From NCBI RefSeq assembly GCF_014764305.1, contig NZ_CP061703.1:1518800-1582799 (forward strand): a DNA stretch of 64,000 nucleotides, read 5' to 3'. Under the pieces are notes generated by a model. It saw only the letters and a program-made list of their open reading frames with translations, made no database searches and had not been told where the DNA came from. Position numbers and translations under genes: made by a program. This stretch comes from Mesoflavibacter profundi. Its GTDB lineage: Bacteria; Bacteroidota; Bacteroidia; Flavobacteriales; Flavobacteriaceae. This document shows positions 34,281 to 43,433 of this stretch, piece after piece (the stretch's first letter is position 1; each line of letters starts with the position of its first letter).

Positions 34281-35600
34281 TTATTTATCTAATTGAGATG
34301 GTAATATCCAATCGTTGTGTTTTGCCCAATACCATGGTACAGACGCTAGGTCTGTATTTTTATCTATTAGTCTTTGGTATGGTCTACCATTTACACTTAT
34401 TTTTGCGTCTACAAACACCTTAACATCTTTACCTTTTTTAGCATATGTTTTTTTTAAGTGCTGCGCAAATTGCCAAATCACATCAGGTTTACAACTAGCT
34501 GTTCTAATTTGTTTTTTAGTAAGATAGTCTGACATATTTATAACTTCGGTGGTATTTGACGCTTTGTCCACTACTTTATAACTTGTTCTACCAGATTTAG
34601 ATCTTAACATCATTCGCCATGACAATCTATGTCCTTCTTCTGTCCAAAGTACGTTGTCTTTAATAAAATGTTGTCTTAATGGTAATGCAATTTGAATGGT
34701 AAAATAAACAACTCCTACAGCAACTAAAATAGGTTTATAGTTTTTTGTAATGACTTCATTTTTAGTATAAAGAGGTTTCTTTTTTAAGAATAGGTTTTTG
34801 ATTTTTTCAGGTTCAAAAAAGAAAAGAGAAAACGCCAAAGCTAAATAAGGAAATATTCCAACTTGAAATACAATTGAATTAAATAAATGAAAGAAAATTG
34901 AAATTAAAAATATATATTTTCTTGTAGGTTTATAAAGCAATAATGGTATTACTAAACCATCATATAAAATACCTCCATACGCAATTAAAACTACTATAAA
35001 TTTATGTTGTAGTAAATCGCCAATAATTGGATAATTAGCCTTATTTGCCATTAATAACTTTGGTACAGTTAAGTCTATCCAATCTGGGTAAATTTTTGCA
35101 ATAGAAGCATAGGTATATAAAATAAATAACTGAAGAACAAATACCCATTTTACCCAACTAGGCATTGCTATTTCTTTTATGTTAGGGTTGTTTTTTGCAT
35201 CTATCGAAGCATATCTATTTGCTGGTAGAAACACCATAATTGCACTTAACAACATCAATAAATAATAATGATTGTTATACGAAGATTTTTGCATTAAATA
35301 AGTGCAAGACCACATTATAGTAAAGCTAATCATACTAATTCTATACTTGTAGCCTACCATTATTAAAATGCCAAAAAATCCCATTACAGCATAATAAACA
35401 TACATCCAATTACCTGGTAAAGGTTGTAAAAAATCAAAACCTATAAAGTTAAAAGTAAATTGAGGATCTATTAATGTGCGTTTAATCCAACCTGTAAAAA
35501 TGGCGCCAACAGATTCTAAAAAACAAAGCAACCCAAAAATAATACGAAATACTATTAATGCACTGTTGTCTATTTGTTTAAAAAGAAATCTATCAAGCAT
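34281..35600 (-). CDS. HTTM-domain membrane protein (vitamin-K-dependent-carboxylase-like)
   Basis: 439 residues with about eight transmembrane segments from residue 12 to 310 and a soluble C-terminal region. The N-terminal block DNSALIVFRIIFGLLCFLES, the LMLLSAIMVFLPANRYASID block and WVLQLFILYTYASIAKI are the HTTM (horizontally transferred transmembrane) domain seen in vitamin K-dependent gamma-carboxylase and its bacterial homologues. Bacterial members have no demonstrated carboxylase activity in most cases and their substrate is unknown. It overlaps the 3' end of ribF by 8 bases, so the two are translationally coupled. Confidence 0.88.
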   Translation of the reverse strand: MLDRFLFKQIDNSALIVFRIIFGLLCFLESVGAIFTGWIKRTLIDPQFTFNFIGFDFLQPLPGNWMYVYYAVMGFFGILIMVGYKYRISMISFTIMWSCTYLMQKSSYNNHYYLLMLLSAIMVFLPANRYASIDAKNNPNIKEIAMPSWVKWVFVLQLFILYTYASIAKIYPDWIDLTVPKLLMANKANYPIIGDLLQHKFIVVLIAYGGILYDGLVIPLLLYKPTRKYIFLISIFFHLFNSIVFQVGIFPYLALAFSLFFFEPEKIKNLFLKKKPLYTKNEVITKNYKPILVAVGVVYFTIQIALPLRQHFIKDNVLWTEEGHRLSWRMMLRSKSGRTSYKVVDKASNTTEVINMSDYLTKKQIRTASCKPDVIWQFAQHLKKTYAKKGKDVKVFVDAKISVNGRPYQRLIDKNTDLASVPWYWAKHNDWILPSQLDK

Positions 35601-36504
35601 TTTTATTTAGGAATTCTAAAGCGTCTGTTTTGTCTTTGTGTAGTTGGTTTTGAAGTTCTGAAACAGATTCAAATTTGTGTTCATTTCTTAATCTTTGTAG
35701 TAATTCTATTTTTAGATTTTTACCATAAAGATCTTTGTTGAAATTAAAAAAATGAGTTTCTATAGTTTGGTGCTTACCGTTTACTGTTGGATTAAATCCA
35801 ATATTCATCATACCGTAAACAGTTTGATGATCTATTTCAGATTTAACTATGTATACACCATGTTTAGGAATTAATTTATAAGTCTCTTCGATATACAGAT
35901 TAGCAGTTGGATAATTTATTGTTTTACCTAGTTTTTTACCAGAAATTACAGTTCCTGATAGCATAAAATTATATCCTAAATACGCGTTTGCTGTTTTGAT
36001 ATCTCCTTCTAAAAGCGCGTTTCTAATTTTAGTCGAACTTACAGCAACATCATTTATGTCTTGCTTAGAAATTTCTTCAACTTCAAAATTAAATTCTTTA
36101 CCAAATTGTTTAAGATCTTCAATATTTGCGTTTCTGTTTCTTCCAAAATGGTGATCATAACCTATAATAATGTGCTTCGCTTTTAATTGATTAACTAAGA
36201 TGTTTTCTACATATTCTAAAGCAGTTAATCGGGAAAAGTCTTTGGTGAATTCTTTGATAATCAAATTTGAAATTCCGAAAGCGTTTAAAATAGTTTCTTT
36301 TTCAGAAATTGTGTTGATTAGCTTAATGTTAGCATCTTTTTGAAGCACCATTCTTGGATGCGGAAAAAATGTTAGTAATGAAGGTGTTAGGTTTTTTACT
36401 TTAGAAATTTCTACTAATCGTTTAATTATTTTTTGATGTCCAATGTGTACACCATCAAATGTGCCAATGGTTAATACTGTATGATTAGAGTTGTTTTTAT
36501 TCAC
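35593..36504 (-). CDS. ribF: Bifunctional riboflavin kinase / FAD synthetase
   Basis: 303 residues. The N-terminal FAD synthetase (FMN adenylyltransferase) domain has the nucleotidyltransferase motif GTFDGVHIGHQKII (HxGH) and the FTKDFSRLTALEYVENIL block with the later SSTKIR motif. The C-terminal flavokinase domain (about 180-300) has GKKLGKTINYPTANL and NIGFNPTVNGKHQTIETH. It makes FMN then FAD from riboflavin in the cytoplasm. It overlaps the HTTM gene by 8 bases. No FMN riboswitch was seen upstream. Confidence 0.97.
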   Translation of the reverse strand: MNKNNSNHTVLTIGTFDGVHIGHQKIIKRLVEISKVKNLTPSLLTFFPHPRMVLQKDANIKLINTISEKETILNAFGISNLIIKEFTKDFSRLTALEYVENILVNQLKAKHIIIGYDHHFGRNRNANIEDLKQFGKEFNFEVEEISKQDINDVAVSSTKIRNALLEGDIKTANAYLGYNFMLSGTVISGKKLGKTINYPTANLYIEETYKLIPKHGVYIVKSEIDHQTVYGMMNIGFNPTVNGKHQTIETHFFNFNKDLYGKNLKIELLQRLRNEHKFESVSELQNQLHKDKTDALEFLNKNA

Positions 36505-36531
36505 CTTTTAAACTATAAGTATACAAAAATA

Positions 36532-36567
36532 AAAAAAGCCAATTGATTACGATTAATCAATTGGCTT
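36532..36567 (-). terminator. Intrinsic terminator after the metalloprotease gene
   Basis: Fourteen-base perfect stem AAGCCAATTGATTA / TAATCAATTGGCTT (36536-36549 and 36554-36567), followed on the minus strand by a T tract. It lies 22 bases after the stop of the M43 protease gene and before ribF. Confidence 0.92.
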
Positions 36568-36588
36568 AATAATTTATTTAGTTAAGTT

Positions 36589-38586
36589 TTATTTCTTAAT
36601 AAAAGGTAGAGATAATACATTACCTTCTTTTTCAATTTTAATGAAATACATACCGTTGCTATAATTTGATGTAGAAACAGCTAAATCAGATTCGTTTAAA
36701 ATTGTTTTTGATGCAACTAATTGACCTAACATGTTATAAACTTTATAACTTTCTGGTAAATTATTGTTAGTTGCTTTAATATTTAATACATCTGTTGTTG
36801 GGTTAGGATAGATGCTTATTGTGTTTGCTAGACTAAATGAATCAACGCTTAGGTTGTTTACACTTACAACTACGTTTTCTTGATTGTCAAAAGCGCCTCC
36901 AGCAAAAATTACATCGTTATTATCTGTTCTTAATTCGTAAGAACCATTACCATAAGCACAACAGATACCGTCTCCAAATGAATCATTAATTGTGAAAGTA
37001 TAACATTCTCCTATAGTTACTGTGAAAGTATCGTTAACTGGTGTAGAATCGTTATTTGTGTATGGTCCACCAGAATAAAGAATTGTATTACTACTATCTC
37101 TAAATTCCCAAGTAGTTTCAGAACCATAGTCATCAGGAATTAATTCAAATTCGATAGTTGCAGTATCGTAAAATGCAGCAAATGAATTAGAAGTATCAAT
37201 ATCATTAGAAGGGTTTAAGTCTGTACTTCCATTTGGATTAACTAATTCAACATTAAAAATATGATTACCTGAAGTTAAATCTATAGAAGGTAAAGTTATA
37301 ATTTCAGATTGATTCATAGCTAAAGATCCAGTCCAAGGATAAGTACTTGGAGTATCAGTATCTAAGAAATATGATATTGTAGCAGAAGTAATTGTATTGT
37401 TACCCATATTAGTTAAAGTAATCTCTGGAGTAATTGTAGTCCCGCAATCTATTAAGTTTAGACTGTTAATTTCAACTCTTCCATCTAAATTGTAAACTGT
37501 AGCTTCATTACATGCAATAGAGGTTGCTAATTCCATTCTTCTTGGCGAATTAGCCATTACAGCATCAATTCTAAGTTTTTGATCAGCTGTAAGTGTATTC
37601 ATACAGGTGTCATCTGTATAATCCATATAATTTTCAATCATATCATTTCCTAGGCCATCAAAAATACAATTATCAGTTCCTGTAGGGCATCCAAAGTTAG
37701 AACCATTAGAATCTGGTGTATCAGCGCAGAAATCGTCATTATTACAAGAAGAAGTGTCTCCCCAAATATGTCTTAAACCTAGCCAGTGTCCAGCTTCATG
37801 AGTTAATGTTCTACCAGAAGCATATTGTCCTCCGTTTGGGTTTGGGTTAGCAATACTTCCTACAGAAGAATATAGCACAACAACACCATCTGTATTTGCA
37901 GCGCCACCAACTGGATCTAAACCACCTATACCAGGATTATCAGGAAACTGAGCATAACCTAAAACACCTCCCGTAATATCTGCTACCCAAATATTAAAAT
38001 AACTGGTAGGATCCCATTGTGTTTCTGGTTTATAAGTAGTTTCGAAACTTCCTGTATTAAATGGTCCACCACCATATGTTGTAACTCTGTTTATCCCGAA
38101 TTCTGCTAAAGGAGCACCATTTTCGTCTTGTTTTGCAAGGCAAAATTGAATTTCGGTATCTGCAGCTGATGCAAAAGGACTTCCAGCTGCATTAGCATAA
38201 TCTATATTCAATTGGTCTAATTGCGCTTGAATTGTTGCTTGAGAAAGATTTTCTGGTCCAAATCCATCTGTAAATATGTGGAATATCACAGGAATAGTTA
38301 TTACAACTGAAGGACTATTGGCTCTTTGAGCTTTTAATTCTTGAATTTTAGGAGCAATCCAATTTTCAAATTCCTCAGATGTTGCTCTATTTGGATTTGT
38401 TTGTTTTAAGTATTGTTCGTATTCTGAAGAACCGCATCTTATAAATCCAGTTTCTTCAATACTTTGTTTGTTTGCTTCGGTTAATTCTTTTCCAAAAAGT
38501 TTATTAGAATCAATTTTATTTTGGGCAATACTAAAATTAATTGCTATAAAAGTTAATAAAAAAGCACTTAAAGTAAAGTTTTTCAT
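36589..38586 (-). CDS. Secreted M43 family zinc metalloprotease with T9SS sorting domain
   Basis: 665 residues with a signal peptide (1-21, ending SIAQ). A propeptide-like region (22-90) is followed by the pappalysin-type catalytic domain. The extended zinc motif HEAGHWLGLRH spans 263-273 with Glu264 as general base, and the downstream ENYMDYTDDTC holds the Met-turn. Several cysteines (DTSSCNNDDFCADTPD) suit an extracellular protein. Two beta-rich domains follow, and the last 75 residues are a type IX secretion sorting domain (IYPNPTTDVLNI ... GMYFIKIE), so the enzyme is exported through the T9SS and probably anchored on the cell surface. It degrades proteins for nutrition or surface processing; the substrate is unknown. 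Confidence 0.96.
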   Translation of the reverse strand: MKNFTLSAFLLTFIAINFSIAQNKIDSNKLFGKELTEANKQSIEETGFIRCGSSEYEQYLKQTNPNRATSEEFENWIAPKIQELKAQRANSPSVVITIPVIFHIFTDGFGPENLSQATIQAQLDQLNIDYANAAGSPFASAADTEIQFCLAKQDENGAPLAEFGINRVTTYGGGPFNTGSFETTYKPETQWDPTSYFNIWVADITGGVLGYAQFPDNPGIGGLDPVGGAANTDGVVVLYSSVGSIANPNPNGGQYASGRTLTHEAGHWLGLRHIWGDTSSCNNDDFCADTPDSNGSNFGCPTGTDNCIFDGLGNDMIENYMDYTDDTCMNTLTADQKLRIDAVMANSPRRMELATSIACNEATVYNLDGRVEINSLNLIDCGTTITPEITLTNMGNNTITSATISYFLDTDTPSTYPWTGSLAMNQSEIITLPSIDLTSGNHIFNVELVNPNGSTDLNPSNDIDTSNSFAAFYDTATIEFELIPDDYGSETTWEFRDSSNTILYSGGPYTNNDSTPVNDTFTVTIGECYTFTINDSFGDGICCAYGNGSYELRTDNNDVIFAGGAFDNQENVVVSVNNLSVDSFSLANTISIYPNPTTDVLNIKATNNNLPESYKVYNMLGQLVASKTILNESDLAVSTSNYSNGMYFIKIEKEGNVLSLPFIKK

Positions 38587-38666
38587 TATGAGTATAGTTT
38601 GTGTTAAATTGCTAAAATAGTTAAAATATCTTAATATTTTTCGTTAAAAACCTAAAGTTTAGTATA

Positions 38667-39233
38667 TTATTTACCATTATAGGTATTCATTGTGTTATTT
38701 ATTCCTGCTGTGCCAAAAGATTTTATTATTTCTATACTTTTATCTAATCTTTCTGGTAGTTTATTGTTTTCTTCTTCATTCCATTCGCCTAGAACATAAT
38801 CTACTTGTTTGCCTTTACTAAAAGTATCGCTTATACCAAATCTAAACCTATTGTATTTGGTTGTGTTTAATTTTTCTTGTATGTCTTTTAATCCATTGTG
38901 TCCGCCATCACTTCCTTTTGTTTTTACTCTTAGTGTTCCAAAGGGTAAGTTTAAATCGTCTGTAATTATTAGTAGATTTTCTATTGGTATTTTTTCTTTT
39001 GTTAGCCAATATTGAACTGCTTTACCGCTTAAGTTCATATAAGTACTTGGTTTTAAAAGTATAAATGTTCTTCCTTTAAATTTGTACGTGGCTGTATCAC
39101 CTAGTTTTACTGTTTCAAAAGTTAGTTGTTCTTTATTAGCTAATCGGTCAAGTATTTTAAAACCTATATTATGTCTAGTGTTTTCGTATTTTTCTCCTAT
39201 ATTTCCTAATCCTACAATTAAAAATTTTTTCAT
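38667..39233 (-). CDS. pth: Peptidyl-tRNA hydrolase
   Basis: 188 residues from the ATG at 39231-39233 (MKKFLIVGLGNIGEKYENTRHNIG). An in-frame upstream ATG at 39300-39302 would add 23 residues rich in Lys and Glu; some Flavobacterial Pth entries carry such an extension, so the true start is open. It recycles peptidyl-tRNA released from ribosomes. The catalytic His is in RHNIGF, with NLSGKAVQYWL and DDLNLPFGTLRVKTKGSDGGHNGLKD family blocks intact. It is downstream of rplY in the usual prs-rplY-pth operon order. Confidence 0.95.
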   Translation of the reverse strand: MKKFLIVGLGNIGEKYENTRHNIGFKILDRLANKEQLTFETVKLGDTATYKFKGRTFILLKPSTYMNLSGKAVQYWLTKEKIPIENLLIITDDLNLPFGTLRVKTKGSDGGHNGLKDIQEKLNTTKYNRFRFGISDTFSKGKQVDYVLGEWNEEENNKLPERLDKSIEIIKSFGTAGINNTMNTYNGK

Positions 39234-39323
39234 GTTGTCTTCTTCTTCAACTTTAGTTAGTTGATGTTTTCTTTTAAAAATTAATTTAAACAAATTACAC
39301 ATAAGTTGGTTTTGGTCAAAAAT

Positions 39324-39357
39324 AAAAAAGCATTCTGAATTATCAGAATGCTTTTTT
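39324..39357 (-). terminator. Intrinsic terminator between rplY and pth
   Basis: Fifteen-base stem AAAAAAGCATTCTGA / TCAGAATGCTTTTTT (39324-39338, 39343-39357). On the minus strand it follows rplY by about 20 bases. Because pth lies downstream, it may attenuate rather than fully stop transcription. Confidence 0.85.
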
Positions 39358-39377
39358 TATTGAATTTTAGAAACGTT

Positions 39378-39989
39378 TTATGCTTCGTCTTCAGTTGTTT
39401 CTTCATCTTCATCTTCGTCGTCACCTGTTCCTGCAGCCATAGATGCTCTAGAACGTCTAACTAAACACACTACTGTGTTATCTGGATGCATAAATTTGAA
39501 ATCTTCGCTTTCTAAAGCTGTGATGTATAATTTATTTCCAATTTTAAGTTCTGTAATATCAGCATCGATATAATCTGGTAAGTTACCTGGTAACGCTTTG
39601 ATACGTAAGTTACGTCTGTTTTTACGTAAAACACCACCGTTTCTTACTCCTCTAGAGTTTCCTACGAAACGTACTGGAATATCCATAGTAACTTCTTTGT
39701 TATCAAATAATTGATAGAAGTCTATGTGTAAGATTTTGTCTGTTACAGGGTGAAATTGAATATCCTGTAAGATAGCGTTAAAAGAATCACCATTTTCTAA
39801 CTCAATCACAACTGTATGCGCATTTGGCGTGTATACTAGTTTTGAGAAAGATAATTCTGGTGCTGAGAAATGCACTGGTTTATCTCCTCCGTATAATACG
39901 CAAGGAACCTGACCAGCATTACGTAAGGCTTTTGTTGCTTTTTTGCCCACGCTTTCTCTTTGAGATCCGTTGATTGTAATTGATTTCAT
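39378..39989 (-). CDS. rplY: 50S ribosomal protein L25 (Ctc form)
   Basis: 203 residues, the long general-stress-protein CTC/TL5 form with an L25-like N-terminal 5S rRNA-binding domain (about 1-90) and a C-terminal beta domain (about 95-185), ending in an acidic tail of Asp and Glu. N-terminal [27 protein letters not shown] is family-typical. It stabilises the 5S rRNA and central protuberance of the large subunit. It lies between prs and pth in the conserved operon, with a terminator hairpin just after it. Confidence 0.97.
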   Translation of the reverse strand: MKSITINGSQRESVGKKATKALRNAGQVPCVLYGGDKPVHFSAPELSFSKLVYTPNAHTVVIELENGDSFNAILQDIQFHPVTDKILHIDFYQLFDNKEVTMDIPVRFVGNSRGVRNGGVLRKNRRNLRIKALPGNLPDYIDADITELKIGNKLYITALESEDFKFMHPDNTVVCLVRRSRASMAAGTGDDEDEDEETTEDEA

Positions 39990-40038
39990 AATTGTTATTT
40001 ATATTTATTTAATTATTTCTTCTTTAAATAATGTGTTG

Positions 40039-40980
40039 TTACATTATAAATTTTGAGCTAATAGATTTATTGTAATGTACGTTTTGCATTACTTCTGCAA
40101 ATAAATTAGCACAACTCAAGACTTTTACCTTGTGACTTTCTTGTTTTAAAGGAATTGAATCTGTTACGATTAATTCTTCAAGTTGAGAGTTTTCTAAACG
40201 CTCGTAAGCTGTACCTGATAATATTGGATGTGTACAAATTGCTCTTACACTTTTTGCGCCTCTATCCATCATTAAATCTGCTGCTTTTGTTAATGTTCCA
40301 GCAGTATCTACCATATCATCTACTAATACAACGTTTTTACCTGTAACATCACCAATTAACTCCATATGAGAGATTACGTTTGCTTTTGCTCTTTGTTTGT
40401 AACATATTACAACGTCACTTTTTAAAGCTTTTGAGTAAGCGTAAGCCCTTTTGGATCCACCCATATCTGGAGATGCAATTGTTAAATTATCCAGATTTAA
40501 AGATTTTAGATAAGGTAAGAATATTGTAGAAGCAAACAAGTGATCTACAGGTTTTTCAAAAAAACCTTGAATTTGATCTGCGTGTAAATCCATTGTAATT
40601 ATACGCGTTGCTCCTGCAGCTTCTAGCATTTTTGCAACTAATTTTGCTGCAATTGGTACTCTTGGTTTATCTTTTCTATCTTGTCTAGCCCATCCAAAAT
40701 AAGGTAAAACTGCTGTTATGTGTCTGGCAGATGCACGTTTTGCTGCATCTAACATTAATAACATTTCCATTAAATTTTCAGAACTTGGATTGGTCGACCC
40801 TATTATAAAAATTCTGGTTCCTCTAATTGATTCTTCATAAGATGGTTGAAATTCTCCATCACTATAAGTAGAGGTAATTACTTTTCCTAATTTTGTGCCA
40901 TAAGCACTCGCAATTTTTTCTGCTAAAGCTTTGCTTTGCGTTATTGAAAATATCTTTGCTTCGGTTGTGGCGCTTGTCAT
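40039..40980 (-). CDS. prs: Ribose-phosphate pyrophosphokinase
   Basis: 313 residues. It makes PRPP from ribose 5-phosphate and ATP for nucleotide, histidine and tryptophan synthesis. The signatures are intact: flexible-loop region YFGWARQDRKDKPRVPIAAKLV, MDLHADQIQGFF and the PRPP-binding loop VVLVDDMVDTAGTLTKAADLM. Full length. It starts the prs-rplY-pth group, with a -7 element at 41032-41039. Confidence 0.97.
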   Translation of the reverse strand: MTSATTEAKIFSITQSKALAEKIASAYGTKLGKVITSTYSDGEFQPSYEESIRGTRIFIIGSTNPSSENLMEMLLMLDAAKRASARHITAVLPYFGWARQDRKDKPRVPIAAKLVAKMLEAAGATRIITMDLHADQIQGFFEKPVDHLFASTIFLPYLKSLNLDNLTIASPDMGGSKRAYAYSKALKSDVVICYKQRAKANVISHMELIGDVTGKNVVLVDDMVDTAGTLTKAADLMMDRGAKSVRAICTHPILSGTAYERLENSQLEELIVTDSIPLKQESHKVKVLSCANLFAEVMQNVHYNKSISSKFIM

Positions 40981-41031
40981 AGTTAAAGTGTTGTTAAGCA
41001 GTGCTTAAGACTACAGATTTTTTATGAGGTG

Positions 41032-41039
41032 CAAATTTA
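41032..41039 (-). promoter_or_regulatory. Bacteroidota -7 promoter element of prs
   Basis: On the minus strand this reads TAAATTTG, an exact TAnnTTTG match, 51 bases upstream of the prs start codon, giving a leader of about 45 bases. Confidence 0.55.
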
Positions 41040-41101
41040 GTATAATTTTTCAGCTTTAAAAGATATTGCAAGCTATTTTTACATATTTATTAAAAATTAT
41101 T

Positions 41102-41109
41102 TACTTTTG
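41102..41109 (+). promoter_or_regulatory. Bacteroidota -7 promoter element of tRNA-Leu
   Basis: TACTTTTG matches TAnnTTTG and ends 13 bases before the tRNA 5' end, a normal distance for a tRNA promoter with a short leader. Confidence 0.6.
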
Positions 41110-41122
41110 ATTTTTAATATAT

Positions 41123-41204
41123 GCTCAAGTGGCGGAATTGGTAGACGCGCCGGATTCAAAATCCGGTTTCTTCGGAAGTATGGGTTCGATTCCCATCTTG
41201 AGTA
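41123..41204 (+). tRNA. tRNA-Leu (anticodon CAA)
   Basis: 82 bases with all arms of a class II tRNA. The acceptor stem is GCTCAAG / CTTGAGT (first pair a G-U wobble) with discriminator A. The D arm contains GGAATTGGTAGAC, the anticodon stem-loop is CCGGA-TTCAAAA-TCCGG with CAA at the apex, there is a long variable arm with stem TTC-TTCG-GAA type, and the T arm is GGGTTCGATTCCC. CCA is not encoded, as usual in Bacteroidota. It reads UUG codons. Confidence 0.95.
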
Positions 41205-41211
41205 CTCTTTT

Positions 41212-42222
41212 TTAAGACGATAATCTTTTACATAGTATTGAAGGTAATACTACTTTTTCGTAAGGTTTTGTTGGATTTTTTAAACGGTCTATTAATAGTT
41301 TTACAATTGTTCTGCCTATCTCTATTCCGTTTTGATCTATAGTTGTTAGCTCTGGCGTTAAATGCGGTGCAATATTTTGATTTGCATATCCTACAACTGC
41401 TACTTCTTGTGGTATATTGTAATTTTTTTGTTTTACAGATTTTAATGCAGATAGTGTTGCATCTTCATCTAAACCTATAAATGCATCTGGTTTATTTGTT
41501 TTTAGGTAGTGATCTACTTCAGATTTAATAGAATCTTGACTTCCTGTAATTATATCGTTTTCATTTAAGGTTATACCAAATTCTTCTAATGCTTTTTTGT
41601 AACCTGCTGTTCTTGATTTTCCTACGGTAATATTATTGATTGTAGATGCTATTGCTATGTGTTTTTTGCCGGATTTTAATAAATAATTTGTGGCTTTATA
41701 AACGGCTTCTCTGTTATCTTCTAAAACTTTGTCACTTTCTATAGTTTTTATTACACGATCAAACATTACAATAGGTTTATTATTGTCTATTGCTGCTGTT
41801 AAGTGATTAAAGTTTTGCTTTACTTGTGTTTCTTCTGAAGTAGAAAGTATAAATCCATCTACAATCCCGTTAGATAAATTGTTTACACTTTGTGCTTCTT
41901 TTTCAAAAGATTCATTTGTGATACTTATAATTATGTTATAGTCTGTTTTTACAATTTCTGTTTCTATTCCTAATAGCACTTCTGTAAAGAAATTATTTTT
42001 TACAGTTGGAAGGACTACAGCTATTGTTTTTGTTGTTCCAGACTTAAGGTTTCTTGCTAATACGTTAGGTTGGTAATTATGAAGTGCGGCTAATTCTTTT
42101 ACCTTTATTTTTGTGTCGTGACTAATTTCTGGACTATCGTTAAGTGCTTTAGAAATTGTTGAAATCGAAACACCTAAAATTTTAGATAATTCTTTTAATG
42201 TAATATTGCTTTTCTTCATCAT
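41212..42222 (-). CDS. LacI family transcriptional regulator
   Basis: 336 residues from the ATG at 42220-42222. An upstream in-frame ATG at 42237 lies inside the promoter -7 element, so it is rejected; a second ATG directly follows the chosen one. The N-terminal helix-turn-helix is TLKELSKILGVSISTISKALNDSPEI with hinge motif NYQPNVLARNLKSG. The rest is a periplasmic-binding-protein-like effector domain (IAVVLPTVKNNFFTEVLLGIE; DGFILSTSEETQ; GLDEDATLSALK). The family senses sugars or nucleosides. The neighbouring SMP-30 lipoprotein gene, upstream on the same strand, suggests a sugar-acid or lactone pathway, but no transporter is adjacent. Effector and operator are unknown. Confidence 0.94.
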   Translation of the reverse strand: MMKKSNITLKELSKILGVSISTISKALNDSPEISHDTKIKVKELAALHNYQPNVLARNLKSGTTKTIAVVLPTVKNNFFTEVLLGIETEIVKTDYNIIISITNESFEKEAQSVNNLSNGIVDGFILSTSEETQVKQNFNHLTAAIDNNKPIVMFDRVIKTIESDKVLEDNREAVYKATNYLLKSGKKHIAIASTINNITVGKSRTAGYKKALEEFGITLNENDIITGSQDSIKSEVDHYLKTNKPDAFIGLDEDATLSALKSVKQKNYNIPQEVAVVGYANQNIAPHLTPELTTIDQNGIEIGRTIVKLLIDRLKNPTKPYEKVVLPSILCKRLSS

Positions 42223-42234
42223 ATCGTATTTTCC

Positions 42235-42242
42235 CAAAAATA
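42235..42242 (-). promoter_or_regulatory. Bacteroidota -7 promoter element of the LacI gene
   Basis: On the minus strand this reads TATTTTTG, matching TAnnTTTG, with only 12 bases to the ATG at 42222, implying a very short leader. It contains the rejected upstream start. Confidence 0.5.
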
Positions 42243-42294
42243 AAAGTACAAATTACTTCAAAAAAAACAAGCTTTTTATAATTATTGACCTTTT

Positions 42295-43299
42295 TTATCT
42301 AACAGTTTCATTAAAAAAATATGCAGGAACGCCTTTTGCTCCTGGTTTTACTTTAAATATAGAACCTGCTAATGGATATTTTTTTTGTTCTTCTTCTGTC
42401 ATGTCTTCTGTAGATGTTGTGATATATAAAATGTCTAAATTATCACCGCCAAATGCACAAGAGGTTACATTATGTGCTGGAACATCTATTTTTTGAAGTA
42501 GTTTTCCAGTTATTGGATCAAATTGCGCGATACCATTACCATTCCATAAACCAACCCAAAGTAAATTGTCTTGATCTATTGTCATACCATCTGGATATCC
42601 TAAAGATTCAGGAACGTAAACTGCAATTTTTTCATTAGTGATTGTGCTAGTTTTTATGTCGTAATCATAGCTTTTAATAGTTCCTGTTGGCGTATCTATA
42701 TAATACATTTTTTTGGTGTCTTTAGTCCAAACAATTCCGTTAGAAATGGTTACGCTATCTACCATTGCAGTTGCGTTTCCTTGAGGATCAACTTTGTATA
42801 GTTTTGCGTTTGGTAGTGTTTGTGGGTAATGCATAGATCCAACCCATAAATTCCCGTTAGGATCACATTTTCCATCATTAAATCTGTTTGTAGTTACTTT
42901 TGCTTCTACATCAGATATTAACTTTAAAGCATTAGAGTTTAAATTTATACTGTAAATACCATCTTCTAAAGCTACAACAGCTTCATTTTTAGTGTATGGT
43001 ACAACTGTACCTATTCTGGTAGGTGTATTTAAAGTCTTATTGGTTTTTGTTTTAGGGTTGTAAATGTTTAGTGTTTTACCTTCGATGTCTACCCAATAAA
43101 GTTCATCTGTTTTTTGGTTCCAAATAGCGCCTTCACCAAGTCTAGCTTTAATCTTAAATTCTAAAGTTGCGGTTTTGTTAATTGGTTTGTTGGTAGAAAT
43201 ATCTTCAGATTTTTGTTCGGTTTTTTTAGCGCAGTTAATAAAAACAAAGCAGAATAAAATCAAGATAACTGTTACATTTTTAGATAGATAGTTTGACAT
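42295..43299 (-). CDS. SMP-30/gluconolactonase-like lipoprotein
   Basis: 334 residues with a lipoprotein signal (FVFINC, lipidated Cys23). The mature part is a six-bladed SMP-30/gluconolactonase beta propeller: LGEGAIWNQKTDELYWVDIEG carries the metal Glu, RFNDGKCDPNGNLWVGSMH and VTISNGIVWTKDTKKMYYIDTPTG the metal Asn positions, and GYPDGMTIDQDNLLWVGLWNG the catalytic Asp region. It probably opens a sugar lactone in the periplasm using a divalent metal. It lies upstream of a LacI regulator on the same strand, which may control it. Substrate unknown. Confidence 0.93.
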   Translation of the reverse strand: MSNYLSKNVTVILILFCFVFINCAKKTEQKSEDISTNKPINKTATLEFKIKARLGEGAIWNQKTDELYWVDIEGKTLNIYNPKTKTNKTLNTPTRIGTVVPYTKNEAVVALEDGIYSINLNSNALKLISDVEAKVTTNRFNDGKCDPNGNLWVGSMHYPQTLPNAKLYKVDPQGNATAMVDSVTISNGIVWTKDTKKMYYIDTPTGTIKSYDYDIKTSTITNEKIAVYVPESLGYPDGMTIDQDNLLWVGLWNGNGIAQFDPITGKLLQKIDVPAHNVTSCAFGGDNLDILYITTSTEDMTEEEQKKYPLAGSIFKVKPGAKGVPAYFFNETVR

Positions 43300-43433
43300 G
43301 GTTGTAGTAGTTAGTTTAATCGCTAATATAATTAATATATTTTAAGCTATTTTTTAACTTTTATTGAAAACGATAAATTACTTTTAACTAGAGCTAATTT
43401 TTATATATTTACATCACCCAAAAAATAATACTT

